From the NCBI GenBank assembly GCA_914767885.1, contig CAJZBQ010000051.1:442001-506000 (forward strand): a stretch of 64,000 nucleotides of DNA, in the 5' to 3' direction. The position numbers and the translations under genes were made by a program. This stretch comes from Blepharisma stoltei. Its lineage: Eukaryota > Ciliophora > Heterotrichea > Heterotrichida > Blepharismidae. The first letter of the stretch is position 1, and every line of letters begins with the position of its first letter. The notes beneath the pieces were generated by a model. It did not search any database. It had not been told where the DNA came from and saw only the letters and a list, made by a program, of their open reading frames with translations. This document shows positions 1 through 12,361 of the stretch, one piece after another.

Positions 1-1
1 A

Positions 2-373
2 TTTTTCCAACAATATATTGATAAGAATCTGATGAGGTATTATGAAAATCTTGCATTTGAAAGATTGATTAAAAGCGGGGAAATCGGAAGAATAATTAAA
101 TGCCCTAATTACTCCTGCACTGCGCAATTTGAAATCCAGGATCAAACCACCTTAGAATGCCCTGAGTGTCACAGAAATATTTGTGGGAAATGTGAAAAAG
201 TCCAATCAGACTGCCAATGCAACAAATATAATAATTTTTTCAGCAAATTGCAGTGCCCTTTTTGCAAAAGGCGCTGCAAAATCAACAGAAGAAAAGGGCC
301 TTATATTTGCAAAGGATGCGATATGTGTAGAAGATGCCGAAAGGTAGTCTACAATTGCCAATGTAGAGCTTAG
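2..373 (+). CDS. RBR/IBR-type zinc-binding protein, 3' end (partial)
   Basis: The frame is open from the left edge, so the N-terminus lies outside the window; it ends in TAG. About 124 residues are visible. Two cysteine clusters stand out: a first with spacing C-x4-C...C-x2-C...C-x2-C...C-x-C (KCPNYSC, CPECHRNICGKC, CQC), typical of the IBR (in-between-RING) fold of RBR E3 ubiquitin ligases, then a second Cys-rich block (CPFCKRRC, CKGCDMCRRC) that may be the RING2 or a degenerate version. RBR ligases move ubiquitin through a RING2 catalytic Cys; I cannot point to that residue with confidence. No insertion is visible in this part. Confidence 0.6.
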   Translation, partial: FFQQYIDKNLMRYYENLAFERLIKSGEIGRIIKCPNYSCTAQFEIQDQTTLECPECHRNICGKCEKVQSDCQCNKYNNFFSKLQCPFCKRRCKINRRKGPYICKGCDMCRRCRKVVYNCQCRA

Positions 374-414
374 CCATTAAATAATTTTAACTACTTTTTA
401 CATTATCGAATATT

Positions 415-831
415 TTATTTCTTTTTAATAGGTGAGAAAAATCCTTCTGGGACTTCTACGTTGGCTAAGACGCTGTCTAAATGTCCTTCAAGCTTATTCA
501 TGTGCTCATAAAATGAGTTTTTTACTTCTGTCGTCATGCAGGCTGGTTTTGGCAATGGAGGTGTTTTTGAGACATCTTTCATAATGATGGGCGGATTATT
601 TTCTTTATTTTGATTTTGCTTTACCATCATTTTTCACACGATGCTTGGGGGTCTTCTTTCAGTTATGGATGAGCTTCTAGGTCGGTTTGCTATAGCAATA
701 TTTTTGCTGAAATACTCAGGAATCAGTTTGGCGTCTGCCTTTTTCTTGTTTAAGAATAAAGGTTTGTTAAAGTTTGCTGAAGGAGGCCGAGGCTTAATAC
801 AGTTAGGAGTAATTGTAGGCTTGAGAGACAT
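415..831 (-). CDS. Hypothetical basic, proline-rich 138-aa protein
   Basis: Two short open frames join through one in-frame TGA (Trp) at about residue 67 to give a 138-residue protein ending in TAA. It starts MSLKPTITPN and ends SPIKKK. The first half is rich in Pro, Arg and Lys (RPRSSSITERRPP); the second half has a short helical stretch (NSFYEHMNKLEGHLDSVLAN). There is no signal peptide or membrane segment and I recognise no family. It is uninterrupted and probably cytosolic or nuclear. Confidence 0.6.
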
Positions 832-957
832 TTTTGATTTTAAAATTTAATTTCATAAGGTAAACATCGTATTTTGATTTATCAAAAAGAGTGCTTTTAG
901 CTAAAAATTAATATTTAAATATATTTTGGTATCCAAATCAACTATAAGTTAATTAAA

Positions 958-1212
958 CTATGGATTAACTGTTTTCTCTATTCCTTTTACCCATTTCCCC
1001 ATATAAGAATCCATCATTATTCCCAAAAGCCCTTTAGGTGGTTGCTGCTCAGGTCTCATATAGACTTCTCCTTTGATGGTCTTTTCAATTTCATCTAAAT
1101 CTTGAAGATTCCTTTGAGTAGTAATAAAAAGCTCATCTCTGAGTGCGAATGCTCCAATTATTGAGATACCGAAGCCAGTTGTAAACAATAAAAGCTTTCG
1201 TTTTATAGCCAT
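958..1212 (-). CDS. Small single-pass membrane protein, 84 aa
   Basis: MAIKRKLLLFTTGFGISII begins with a basic stretch followed by one hydrophobic segment (residues about 7-24), then a soluble tail containing PEQQPPKGLLGIMMDSYMG. It ends in TAG. The layout (short basic start, one membrane helix, about 60 soluble residues) resembles small mitochondrial inner-membrane assembly factors, but I see no diagnostic motif, so the function is unknown. It lies tail to head with the kinase gene upstream, on the same strand, only 35 bp from that gene's reconstructed stop codon. Confidence 0.55.
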   Translation of the reverse strand: MAIKRKLLLFTTGFGISIIGAFALRDELFITTQRNLQDLDEIEKTIKGEVYMRPEQQPPKGLLGIMMDSYMGKWVKGIEKTVNP

Positions 1213-1247
1213 TTTCTTATTATAAAATTTTTAGATTATATGAATAA

Positions 1248-4200
1248 TTAAAATGCAGCATCCCATGTTTCAGGATCATTGTTATTCTGCTTTCTGGAGG
1301 AATGGGCATCTTCTTCTTCCTCTAATCCCCCTTCTTAAGCAAGCGAAATTTGGAATTAAAATATGAGTAATAGCCATTATAATGATCCCTTATGCATTTT
1401 ATTAAATTTTGAAAACAAAAATTTAATATAAAATATAAGCCAAAAAAAATTAACCCCTCTTTGAGCAGGCAAAATTTTGCTTGCTTATAGGGAGTAAAGT
1501 TAAAGTTAAAGCTAAAATTATAAAGCCATAAGCGGATAGACCCTAGTCTGCCTATAGAAATTTCCCATAGATGGCGCTGTTTGCCCTTGATTTGTCCACT
1601 GGGGAAATTTTTTGGTTCGACCAGTCCCATATGGTTTGGTCAAACCAAAAAAATTTTTTTCATGGGCAAATCAAGTGCAAACAGCGCCATCTATGGGAAA
1701 TTTCTATATCTGGAGTAAACCCCACCTACCTAGTATTAAACCCCTAAGCAGAGCTACCTCTTGCAGATGCCCCGATAGTCCCTATAAGGGAGACAAAACC
1801 TGTATAGCCCATCTGGCAGGGACAGGGAAATTTTTTGGGAGAAAAACAAACCTTCCTCTTAGGCAGCATCCCCAAATCCGAAGGCCTACTTCAAAAAGAG
1901 ATAGAGGCACTATTTTCAGCTTCGTTGGGAGGGATTCTGCCTGCTCCATAGGGAGCGTGTCGGATTCAACCCCCGTCGGCATCACCATTTTATTTCTATA
2001 GGGAATAATGAATGTAGAATATTTTCTATAGTTTTCGGATTTTTAATTGCTTTTTCAATTTCTTTATCTAAATCTGGAAGTTCTGGGATATAAGGAGTTG
2101 GTAGTAGTTTGTCCAATAGCTTTTCCCAATCAATCGATGCAAGCCAAGCATTAGCTTTTAAGTTTTCAATGCTTCCTCCATGCCTCATGGCTGGATTTTT
2201 GCTTAAAAGCTGTTCAATAACAGACCTCACGCCTACATTTTTATTGAGCCACGGTGGAAATAAAATTCTTCTTTCAAGAATTTTTTCGTAAATTTCATAA
2301 GGCTCTTCTTCATCATTTCCAAAAGGAACACAGCCACATATAAATTCATAGAGCATTATTCCTAAGCTCCAATAGTCCACAGCAATCCCATATCCTTTTC
2401 CAATAATAATTTCAGGTGCCATATAATGCGGAGTCCCTAAAATGGTATACGTTCTTCCTGAAACAATTTTGGCTGTCCCAAAGTCAATTAATTTTGGATA
2501 CCCTTCATCATCAATCATTACATTTTCAGGCTTCAAGTCACGATATATTATATCTCTTTCATGAAGATGCTCGAGGATGCAGAGAAGGCAAGAAGTATAA
2601 AATAATGCATCTGGCTCTTTAACAAGTCCAAGTTCTCTGAGAACATCAAATAAGTCTAAGCCTCTTACGTATTCAAATAAAAAGTATAACCTCTTGGAGT
2701 CTTTAAAAGTCCTGACTAGCTTTAAAATGAGTGTATGGTCAATTTCCATGAGAATATTTCTTTCTTGGAGCATCATAGCTTGGAGCTGGTATTCCTCAAT
2801 TTTTGTTCTTTTTACAGCTTTAAGTGCATACAAGGATCCTTTAGTCCTATGAGTAGTTAGTAAAACTACACCAAACATGCCACGCCCAAGAACTTTGACA
2901 GGCACAAGCTCATCAATTCCTATTTTATCGTCTTGCAAAAATATTCTTTTTAACAATCTTGCCCTCATTGATTCATCAATAGTGCTCAAAAAATCAGATT
3001 TCCTTAATATCCAACATGAAGAATGTCCTTTAGATTTGACAGTTGCAGATCTGAATTTATCAAACATCAATGACCTTTCGCCAAAATAATCCAGCTTTTT
3101 AATTGTCCTTATCATTTGTCCATCTTTGTAAACTTCCACTTTTCCCGACTTCACAATAAAAAATGAATCTCCTGGGCTATTTTGCTGGACAATTTCAAAT
3201 CCATCTTCATACTCCTGAACATATAAGACGCGGCATAAAGCTTGTAATCTTTCATTGCTCAACCCTCTCAACAACTGGATTTTTTTCATTACTTTCAAAG
3301 CTTCGTTATTTGCTGTCGCATTTGCATATCTCCCTCCAATGCAATTTTGGAACTTTTCTTTCGAAATGACAGCGCAATCAGTGTCTTCGTCTGCAAAAAC
3401 ATCATGTTCATAGCTCTCTGTCGTTTCATTAGTTATTTCTTCGTCGCCTAAGCACTGAAATTTTTCAATGCTGGTATCTGAATATTTTAGTTTTCCTTTT
3501 AGCACAATGACCAGTTGTCTGCCTTTTACTGAGCCTCTGCTAACTACTCTTATGCCTGCTTCAAAAGTTTTTATTTCCATTGCAGCAATCAATGAGTTTG
3601 TCTGCTCCGTTGTCAGCTGACTTAAACTTTTGCTTTTATCAATAGCAATTTTTTGGGAATTTTTATAAATAATTTGATGCAGGTTATTCCCAAGCACCCG
3701 AATTAATTTTTCTCTCCCAATTGCGATACAAGTGACGTTGCCATTTGCGGTGATTGTCGCTGTTCTTGCGCTTCCATATAATAAAGCTTGATCTCCAAAA
3801 TACTCGCCTGCATTCATGCGCCTTATTTCAACGCCTTTTTGTGTGCATATAACGAACCCTTCTTTTATTATATATAATAAATCTCCTGGATCTCCTTCAT
3901 TAACAATGTTTTCTCGATCTGCAAACTTAAAGCTTGACAACGCAAAAACTAGTGTTTCTTTTTGTTTTGGGGTTAGGATATTGAATAATGGCACAGTATT
4001 AACAAAATTTTTATTTTCTTCATAATAAGTTGCATTAATTTTTTCAAGGGCTTTTCGAAAAGTACTTCTTGCTAGTCCTCATAAGCCAGTTTTTGTGATG
4101 GATTTTACAGTTGCGCTTCGAGCAGAATCATGCAATAATGCTAATTCTCCAAAGCTGTCCCCTGGATGGAGAACTTTGACCCTGTTACCATTGATGATGA

Positions 4201-5193
4201 CCTCTAAATCACCACTTTCAACTACAAAAAAGTTATTTCCTGACTGATTTTGTTCAAAAATCACCTCTGCAGGTCCTAACTCATAATAATTCATATGGGA
4301 GACTATAGCTTGATGAAGCTCTTTTCTCAATCCTTTAAATACAAAATGTTTTCCTAGCGCTTCCAATATGCATTCATTATCTTTTTCAGTCTTAACACGA
4401 TCAGAAATAACTGCATTTGGTGCATCTTGTCCCGTCTCAGCCTGATCCCTAAACGTAATTTTAATCGCTTTTTTCTTGGTACTTCTTCTATTAAAGGAGT
4501 CTCTTAAATCGCATTCCGACTTTACCTCATCTGCATATGTTGACCTTGGTAGCTCGCTCTGCATAATTAAAATATGGCGTCTTCGTCTGGGCATGGCCTC
4601 CCGGCCATGCAGCCTCGACTCATATTTTAATTATATCCGGCAAGGTTTTACCATTTCAGAGATGGACAGCAATGCTAGGTAAGCAATTCTGGTAGCTTTC
4701 AGAGCCTAGCCCTAGTCTATTCTCAGAGGTGGATTTTTCCTCGTGGGGAAGGAGGGTGCAAGGTTTGGAAAGGGGAAGCCCAGCAAAGTCCTCTGGACCA
4801 TTCGGGCAACTCCCTAGCGTGAAACTGGGCGTTACGTCCCAGGCTTTGCATTTTTCCTTTTTTGCCGATAGCCGACCAGAAAAATCCATTTTTTGGGTTT
4901 TTCGGAAAAGCAACCCATGTACAAGCAAGTAGCTCATCCATGAGCCGTCGAAGACGTGGACATTTGCCCCAGAAGCACCTTGGTGATCGAAGCGAGTTTG
5001 TCTCCAGCAGACTGGTGGGCCCGATGCGACGAAAGGCGAGTGATAAACCTGGAGTTGTAACCCCGTAGTGGACGTTAAGCGATATAAATTCTAATGTAAT
5101 GTAATGTAATGGTAGCTCGCTCTGCTTTTTTGAAGGATTCGGTTTTTGCTGATTTTCATTTGAGTTTTGATGAGAACTTAAACAGTTTCCCAT
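1248..5193 (-). CDS. cGMP-dependent protein kinase (PKG), interrupted by two germline insertions
   Basis: Phosphorylates Ser/Thr targets when cyclic nucleotide binds. Removing the insertions at 4563-5125 and 1323-2005 gives 2700 nt = 899 aa. It starts MGNCLSSHQ, an N-myristoylation signal with an adjacent Cys. Four cyclic-nucleotide-binding folds follow (about residues 85-195, 215-320, 330-440, 455-565); the third is degenerate, as in apicomplexan PKG. Phosphate-binding cassettes read FGELALLHDSARSAT, FGDQALLYGSARTAT and FGERSLMFDKFRSAT. The AGC kinase (about 575-835) has GRGMFG, YRDLKPEN, DFGTAK and APE. The last exon, beyond the insertion, encodes DPETWDAAF*, like the WD.DF end of animal PKGs. 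In-frame TGA reads as Trp (TGLWGLARSTF). The start is 15 bp from the divergent ATG8 start. Confidence 0.93.
1498..1997 (-). mobile_element. SINE-like element D1, inserted into element E
   Basis: Flanked by an 11-bp duplication, ATAGGGAGTAA (1487-1497) and ATAGGGAATAA (1998-2008), with one mismatch. Read on the minus strand it begins AGAAATAAAATGGTGATGCC and ends in a short tandem tail of TTTAAC units at about 1497-1510. Homologous to D2 (10151-10488) and D3 (55822-56271): all share the AAATAAAATGGT head and a block with ATGGAGCAG. It is GC-richer than its surroundings. It carries palindrome F1 inside. Confidence 0.75.
1555..1706. mobile_element. Palindromic element F1, inserted into D1
   Basis: A near-perfect 152-bp inverted repeat with ends TAGAAATTTCCCATAGATGG and its reverse complement, flanked by TA (1553-1554 and 1707-1708). 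The centre contains GGTTCGACC and GGTTTGGTCAAACC. Compared with D2, the interruption falls where D2 is continuous, so F1 entered D1 after D1 had formed. It shares TA flanks, TAGA ends and the GGTCAAACC motif with F2 (50704-50935). Confidence 0.75.
4563..5109 (+). mobile_element. SINE-like element H1 in PKG exon
   Basis: Flanked by a 15-16 bp duplication, GGTAGCTCGCTCTGC, at 4548-4562 and 5111-5125. It starts AATTAAAATATGGCG and ends CCCCGTAGTGGACGTTAAGC followed by a TAATG tandem tail. The same 3' block ends H2 and H3. Removing the element plus one duplication joins KKQSELP to RSTYADEV in frame. Insertion with a long duplication and a short tandem tail is what target-primed reverse transcription leaves. 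Confidence 0.82.
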
Positions 5194-5208
5194 AATAAAT
5201 CTGATAAA
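5194..5208. promoter_or_regulatory. 15-bp spacer between divergent PKG and ATG8 start codons
   Basis: The ATG of PKG (minus) and the ATG of ATG8 (plus) are separated by only 15 AT-rich bases. Both starts are supported: PKG by the MGNCLSS lipidation motif, ATG8 by family length. Promoter and 5' UTR elements must therefore overlap the coding regions or be extremely short. Confidence 0.6.
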
Positions 5209-5562
5209 ATGGAATTCAAGAAAGAAATTCCTGATTTCAAAGAGCGAAGAAATGAATTTGAAAGAATTTTAAATAATCACCCGAATAAAATTCCAATAAT
5301 TTTGGAACCTGCGAAAAAAACCAAGAATGCAATTACTATTAAGCAGAACAAATTTTTAGTGCCCAAGCTGTTTACGTTCCATGAATTCTTGTTCCAGGTA
5401 AGGAAAAGAGTGGGATTGTCAAGCGGAGAAAGCTTATATGTGGCTGTGGCTGGATTTTATTTTCCTTCTTTGGATAGGACTATGATGAGCATTTATGATG
5501 AGTTTAAAGATTCTGATGGATTTTTATATGTTAATTTTAGCTCTGAAGCTGTTTGGGGGTAA
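5209..5562 (+). CDS. ATG8: ATG8/LC3/GABARAP-family autophagy protein
   Basis: A 117-residue ubiquitin-like protein, the usual ATG8 length. The N-terminal helical part FKERRNEFERILNNHPNKIP and the core FLVPKLFTFHEFLFQVRKR match the family, which is conjugated to phosphatidylethanolamine on autophagosome membranes. It ends ...SSEAVWG followed directly by TAA: the C-terminal Gly is already exposed, so no ATG4 trimming should be needed for first conjugation. The sequence is divergent (SGESLYVAVAGFYFP replaces the usual LFLFVN segment), so it may be a specialised paralogue. Uninterrupted, and head to head with PKG. Confidence 0.88.
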   Translation: MEFKKEIPDFKERRNEFERILNNHPNKIPIILEPAKKTKNAITIKQNKFLVPKLFTFHEFLFQVRKRVGLSSGESLYVAVAGFYFPSLDRTMMSIYDEFKDSDGFLYVNFSSEAVWG

Positions 5563-5813
5563 ATATAATATAAATACTTGTGATTTTGATTCTGCATGGT
5601 TGATTACTTTTTTTGCATAATTAAGTTGATTAAGATATTGTAGATACCAGCATTATTTTGAAATAAGCATTTTCTCATATAATTATATTGGTCAAGATTT
5701 ATAGCACCCTGATCCATAAAATTTACTTTTTATATGTTGTCTTTTTCTCTGAGTTATACAAATTAAATATGCATCAGCTAAGATTGGAATTTTAATTATA
5801 TATTATTTCTCGA

Positions 5814-7286
5814 ATGGAAAAAATCAGAAGCAACCCTGGCGTTATGACATCTGAAGCTCAATTAGAGCGTCTATGCGCAAGAGAAAAATGGGTAAACCCC
5901 TATGAAGTTTTACTTTTAGGCCCAGATTCGACTGATGAAGAAATCCGTTCAAAGTTCCGTAAAATTTCAGTTCTTGTCCACCCTGACAAGTGCCGTGACG
6001 ACCGCGCATTGCATGCCTTTCACAGTAATTGCTAAATAGTTCTTGAATCTGCCTATAAAACTCTTCAAGACCCTGAGAAGAAAAAGACATTTCAAAGAAT
6101 CATGCGAGAAGCACGAGAGCGAGTAGAATATGAGCGTAAAAAAGAAAACTGCAGGCGAGATATGCTTGGTCTAGCAAAATTACCAGAAGATACATTTTCC
6201 TCACTCCCCCCCCTTTTAAATTGGAACTAAAAATTTTGTTCCAATTTAAAGGGAAGTTAATTTTTGTTTTAAAAAAAAATATCAATATAAAATGTTTTAT
6301 AAAAACAAATTTATATATAAAAATTTAAAAAAAAAAAATTTTCAAAAACTTATTAATAAATTTGTTTAATAAAATGCTATTTACTCTTTATCCTTTAAAA
6401 AAAAGCAAGGTATAACTAAAATTTTTATTATTAGTTAATACGCCACTATTAATTGGCATCAAAAATATTTGTACAAAATTTATTATTTTTATTGGTAAAA
6501 AAAATTAAAAAAAGAAAAAATTTTAGAAAATTTATCGATCAAAGTGCTAATTTTGTTTAAATAAGATACTATTTATACTCTATTCTTTAAAATAAAGCAA
6601 GGAATAAGTAAGTTTTGAAATTTTATAAAGAATTCCTATTGAATTTATATCAAAACTATTTAAATAAAAAAATATCATTTTTATCAAAAAAAATATGAAA
6701 AAATTTAAAAAACAAAAAATTAATTTTTTTTTAAAATTTAGCAAATAAGGGTAATAAATTTATTTAAATAAGATGCTCTTTATACTTTCTTCTTTAAACA
6801 AGAGCAAGATATAACTAAATTTTTAATTTTAGTTAGGAATAAACATTTAACTTATATCAAAACTTTTTAGATAAAAATTATATATAATTTTTTATTATAA
6901 AATTAAATTTTGTTCCAATTTAAAGGGGGGGTTAAATTACCAAAAAAGTGGAAATTTTACCGATATTTTGTTCCAATTTAAAGGGGGGGGAGTCAGAGGT
7001 GCAGGACATGTGCAATAGAATTTTCAGAGAAATTGAAGAAAGGAAAATTCATTTTGATAAATATGATTTCATGGCGCATAAAAGACAGAGAGAGGAAGAC
7101 GAAAGAAGAAAAGAAGAAGATGAAAGGAAGACACAGGATGAAAAGGAATGGGAAAGGTCAAGGGATAAAAGAGTCAACCAATGGAGGACTTTTACAAATA
7201 AAAAAGACAATAAGAAGAGCAAAAAAAGGATGAGAGGATTTGAAATGAAGCCTCCAGTTGTGAGAATGGAAGAAAGAAAGAGCTAA
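5814..7286 (+). CDS. DNAJC8-like J-domain protein (spliceosome-associated), interrupted
   Basis: After removing a 15-nt intron (6025-6039, GTAATTGCTAAATAG) and element A1 (6204-6995), 666 nt encode 221 aa. The N-terminal part has the DNAJC8 order: QLERL, then NPYEVLLLGP, DEEIRSKFRKIS and VLVHPDKC, the J-domain HPD motif. A long basic/acidic helical region follows (KRQREEDERRKEEDE), then WRTFTNKK and a C-terminus MKPPVVRMEERKS matching the PPKVKME ending of DNAJC8. DNAJC8/SPF31 associates with spliceosomes and regulates Hsp70. The intron is needed because the unspliced frame has TAA just after AFHSNC. The TCA pointer joins TFSS to EVQDMCNRIF in frame. Confidence 0.85.
6204..6992. mobile_element. 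MITE family A, copy A1 (expanded)
   Basis: Ends CTCCCCCCCCTTTTAAATTG and CAATTTAAAGGGGGGGGAG, flanked by TCA (6201-6203, 6993-6995). At 789 bp it is more than twice the length of other A copies (about 270-350 bp). The AT-rich interior holds three tandem versions of the usual single internal unit, recognisable by TTTAAATAAGATRCT and AAGCAAGGTATAACT-like blocks near 6370, 6550 and 6760. It interrupts the DNAJC8-like gene. Confidence 0.85.
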
Positions 7287-7586
7287 ATAATAGTTGTATA
7301 GATATAGATTGTATAAGTATAGATAGCATATTTAGATTTTCCCACTTATTCAAGTCAACGTATTTTTTCCCATATAAAATTAATATTAAATAAAATAATT
7401 AATGATATGCCAAAATGCAGCTGAGCGCCTTGGGTTTTAAATATCAGCTCTTTACACTTAATATCAAGTTTATCTGACTTTATAATCATTATATGCAACT
7501 ATTTTATTTTCATTTTTCTTTTATTATCATTATGCTAAAAAATAAAATAGCCAAGAATTTATAAAGAAGCAGTTTGAAATTAGACA
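7287..7586. other. Intergenic, AT-rich
   Basis: Lies between the convergent 3' ends of the DNAJC8-like and CBM20 genes. I see no open frame, repeat or RNA gene. Confidence 0.5.
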
Positions 7587-8630
7587 TTATGTCTGCCAAT
7601 TATCAACTTTAGTCACTTGATCTTCTGTTCTACCTTCCTGCCTCAATTCATTTAAATGGTTACACATGTCAGCCTGACCTCTTGGCGCAGCAGTCCAGAC
7701 CTTATGAGAATCAAGTGTAGGCTCAAGAGATGTGTATCTGGATAGGTTTTAGCTGCTTTTTGGTTAGAAATGGAGATGCTCAGCAGCGCCCTTGGGATCC
7801 AAGGACTTATGGGCATTCCTCTACCGAGAAACTGGGGGTTTCGGCTCAGACCGCAGGCAATAGTATTTTTCCTGTAGATGTTGAAGGAAGGCACTTCAGC
7901 ACCAGACAAACTCCAAGGAGTTGATCTATGGAATCAAGCTACTCAAATTGTTAGTAGTAGGGCCATAAGCTGTCCACTCAAGACTAAAGCCTCAAGGCAG
8001 GGAGGAGACAGAAAATACCAGAAGTGGCATCCACCTTTAGGAAAGAACATCTGGGTTGGAGTCGAAAAGCGGTTGAGCCTCCTGTGCAGGAGGTCTTTGG
8101 CGACTTCATCATCAATATGGCTAACACCTGACTTTAATAACCTAACTTGCTTGCCTCAAAGAATGATTGGCTCCATGCTCCCATTTAAAATCTTGTCCTT
8201 TTTGGCAGATATATTTATATTCCAGTGTTTCACAGCTCCCTTTTTCTATTGGCACTGTTCCTTTCCAATTATCTCCTTCGCTTCATTCAAGCTTATAAGC
8301 TTTTTGGAGATCCCAATTTCCTAATTTTTCATGATTTCCACAAACCCAAATTGATTCTCCAAAAGAAGTCCTGTAATTAATATTAAAATGCAAATTACAT
8401 GTGTTTTTCCCTTTAACTTCTGGCTCATTGACTGGCTGTTTTATAGATTCAACTCTCTGCTGCTGTTTTGCAGCTTCATTTTCTGGCTTTTTTATGGTCT
8501 CTTTGACTTCCTGCTTTATAGGTTCATTTATCGGTTGCTTTCTGGTCTCAGTAGAAAATTCTTGTGCTTGAAGCTCTTCAATTCTTTCCATTTCTTTTAT
8601 TTCTTCTTGTCTTTCTTCTAATTTCCCCAT
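7587..8630 (-). CDS. CBM20 (starch-binding-fold) protein, copy 1, interrupted
   Basis: Removing insertion K (one TGCCTCAA copy plus element) gives 531 nt = 176 aa ending in TAA at 7587-7589. The N-terminal half is a charged Glu/Lys-rich linker with KQP/NEP repeats. The C-terminal half is a CBM20 fold: FNINYRTSFGESIWVCGNHE, LGNWD, then W (TGA), DNWKGTVPIEKG and LEYKYICQKG. CBM20 modules bind alpha-glucans; heterotrichs store glycogen-like reserves, so a scaffold role is possible but inferred. Its paralogue 3.7 kb away (12362-13669) has the same layout and a matching C-terminus (VDNWQT here, TDSWQG there). That match is what showed the last 16 residues lie beyond the insertion. Confidence 0.83.
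7647..8151 (+). mobile_element. SINE-like element K in CBM20 exon
   Basis: A 505-bp GC-richer block flanked by the 8-bp repeat TGCCTCAA (7639-7646, 8152-8159). It starts TTCATTTAAATGGTTAC, resembling the AAAATGG head of elements D, H and J, and ends TTTAATAACCTAACTTGC. Removal restores HSLRQEGRTEDQV, matching the paralogue's C-terminus. The repeat contains no TA. No coding potential conserved with known proteins is visible. Confidence 0.7.
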
Positions 8631-9904
8631 TAATGAATGAACTTATGCCATGTTCAAAGCTATGGAGATTAAAAATTATATGTTAATATTTATATTCCAT
8701 ATAAAATATTTTATGAGCTAGCCACAAGATATATAATATGCAATACATTAGCAAAGATAGGAAAATTCACATTATAATTGCTTAGAAGCAATTATACAGC
8801 GTAATCTTCAACATTTATTGCTATAAAAGATAGTATTTAGAGTTGAGATGGGGGTAGGTGAGTATATTTCGTGCTCAATTATAATAAAATCGTTTGAATA
8901 TGATGAGAGTTATAGTACCATTTTTTAGGAAATTGCTAATATATCATTCGATCAAGCATGGGGAGTAAGATTCCTTTTTCTATCGTTTGGTCATGCTGCT
9001 CCTGGCGTGCTCGCTGTTTTTTATTTTTTGATTTTTTTCCCGATCTCTGTTCTGATCCCTCCATTATTATGGAATTTATAATTAATTTTTAATAGGATCT
9101 GTTGAAATGGTAATGATAATAATATTAAGTTTAAAGATATAATAGATAAAATTAGATTATTTATATGTCGAATTTACGATCACTTTCTTATGGTTTCTAT
9201 CAACAATTTTTTTAATTAATAAAAATGGATTTAATTCGGTTAATATCAAAAGTTAATAGTAGCGATCATATAAAAATAATTTTTTCACAAATAATATTTT
9301 ATAATGCCAATATGATCCACATTAAATAATTTAACCAAATTCTCATTTTAAGAATTAATTAATCATTTAATAAAATCCAGTTTATTCATAATTCCAGCGT
9401 ATATTCATTTTATCACTTTAAATAATTTTTATTATATATTAATCTCGATTACTGGAAACTATTCCATAAAATTTTGCCATTTCTTACTCCTCCCTTTAAA
9501 TTGGAACAAAAGGTCTTGTTCCAATTTGAAGGGAGCTTATTTTTTAAAAAAAAAATTATATTTAAATTTTTCTCTTAAAAATATAAATTTTTGCATTTTC
9601 ACTATTAATTTAGGTCAAAACTAATTTTATAAAAATTAGTGCTTTCATCATAAATTTTCCTATTGAAAAAAAAATTATTCTTATTTAAAGGTGGTTAAAA
9701 TACCCAAAAAATGCAAATTTTACCAATATTTTGTTCCAATTTAAAGATGGGGAGAGCCATTATCTTAATTTAATCTAGAGCATGGCTTTTTTAATGATCA
9801 ATTTTGAATTCACAAAATCTGCTTCGAATTCTGATATTAATTAACATGAGGTTGAAAAAATGAAAGAGCTTACCATAACTATAAAATTCAATAAATAAAT
9901 ACTA
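8631..9904. other. Intergenic region with mobile-element relics
   Basis: 1.27 kb without a gene. A degenerate end of a family C element lies at about 8883-8965 (ends ATTCGATCAAGCATGGGGAG before TAA), and a family A MITE lies at 9487-9754. The rest is AT-rich, with a short GC-richer patch at about 8980-9060 that I cannot identify. Confidence 0.5.
9487..9754. mobile_element. MITE family A, copy A2 (intergenic)
   Basis: Left end after TTA: CTCCTCCCTTTAAATTGG; right end CCAATTTAAAGATGGGGAG. The right flank reads AGC rather than TTA, so the duplication has decayed. It lies upstream of the CDPK start and would not affect coding if retained. Confidence 0.7.
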
Positions 9905-12147
<2,243 letters not shown>

Positions 12148-12361
12148 CCCATTAACAATGTCGGATATATATATATATAAAATAGTTAATTAGATTTTTA
12201 TTTAAAGATATAGTTATAATTGCATTTTTCCTTATGACACAAAAATGATTTTTTTATTCAATATTATGCCGCTAATATTATTTAACCCATAAAGACAGAT
12301 TTTGCTATAGTAATCAATATTTTCAACTCAAATTTTATTTAATTATACTTTTTTAAGTTTA

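Larger units (their letters stand above)
1325..2005. mobile_element. Element E: TA-bounded MITE carrying nested elements D1 and F1
   Basis: Inserted near the 3' end of the PKG gene between TA dinucleotides at 1323-1324 and 2006-2007. Left arm CCCCCTTCTTAAGCAAGC; right arm, now split by a later insertion, reads on the minus strand TTCCCTATAAGCAAGC. A second inverted copy of the arm lies at 1451-1492. Cutting TA to TA joins ...HSL to EEEEDAHSS in frame and recovers the PKG C-terminus. Confidence 0.8.

Noticed and set aside
1600..1720. tRNA or other structured RNA gene suggested by GGTTCGACC
   Set aside because: The motif is in the arm centre of palindrome F1; no cloverleaf or A-box partner could be drawn.
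1248..5193. Frameshifts or sequencing errors as the reason genes are broken
   Set aside because: Every break coincides with an element bounded by a direct repeat and usually by inverted ends; frames resume exactly after one repeat copy.
4723..5193. A 156-aa minus-strand frame beginning MGNCLSS
   Set aside because: Only its first 25 or so codons are PKG; the remainder reads through retroposon H1.
7652..8324. Open frames on both strands over 7652-8324
   Set aside because: They lie in element K and antisense to the CBM20 gene; no protein similarity and inconsistent with the restored CBM20 tail.
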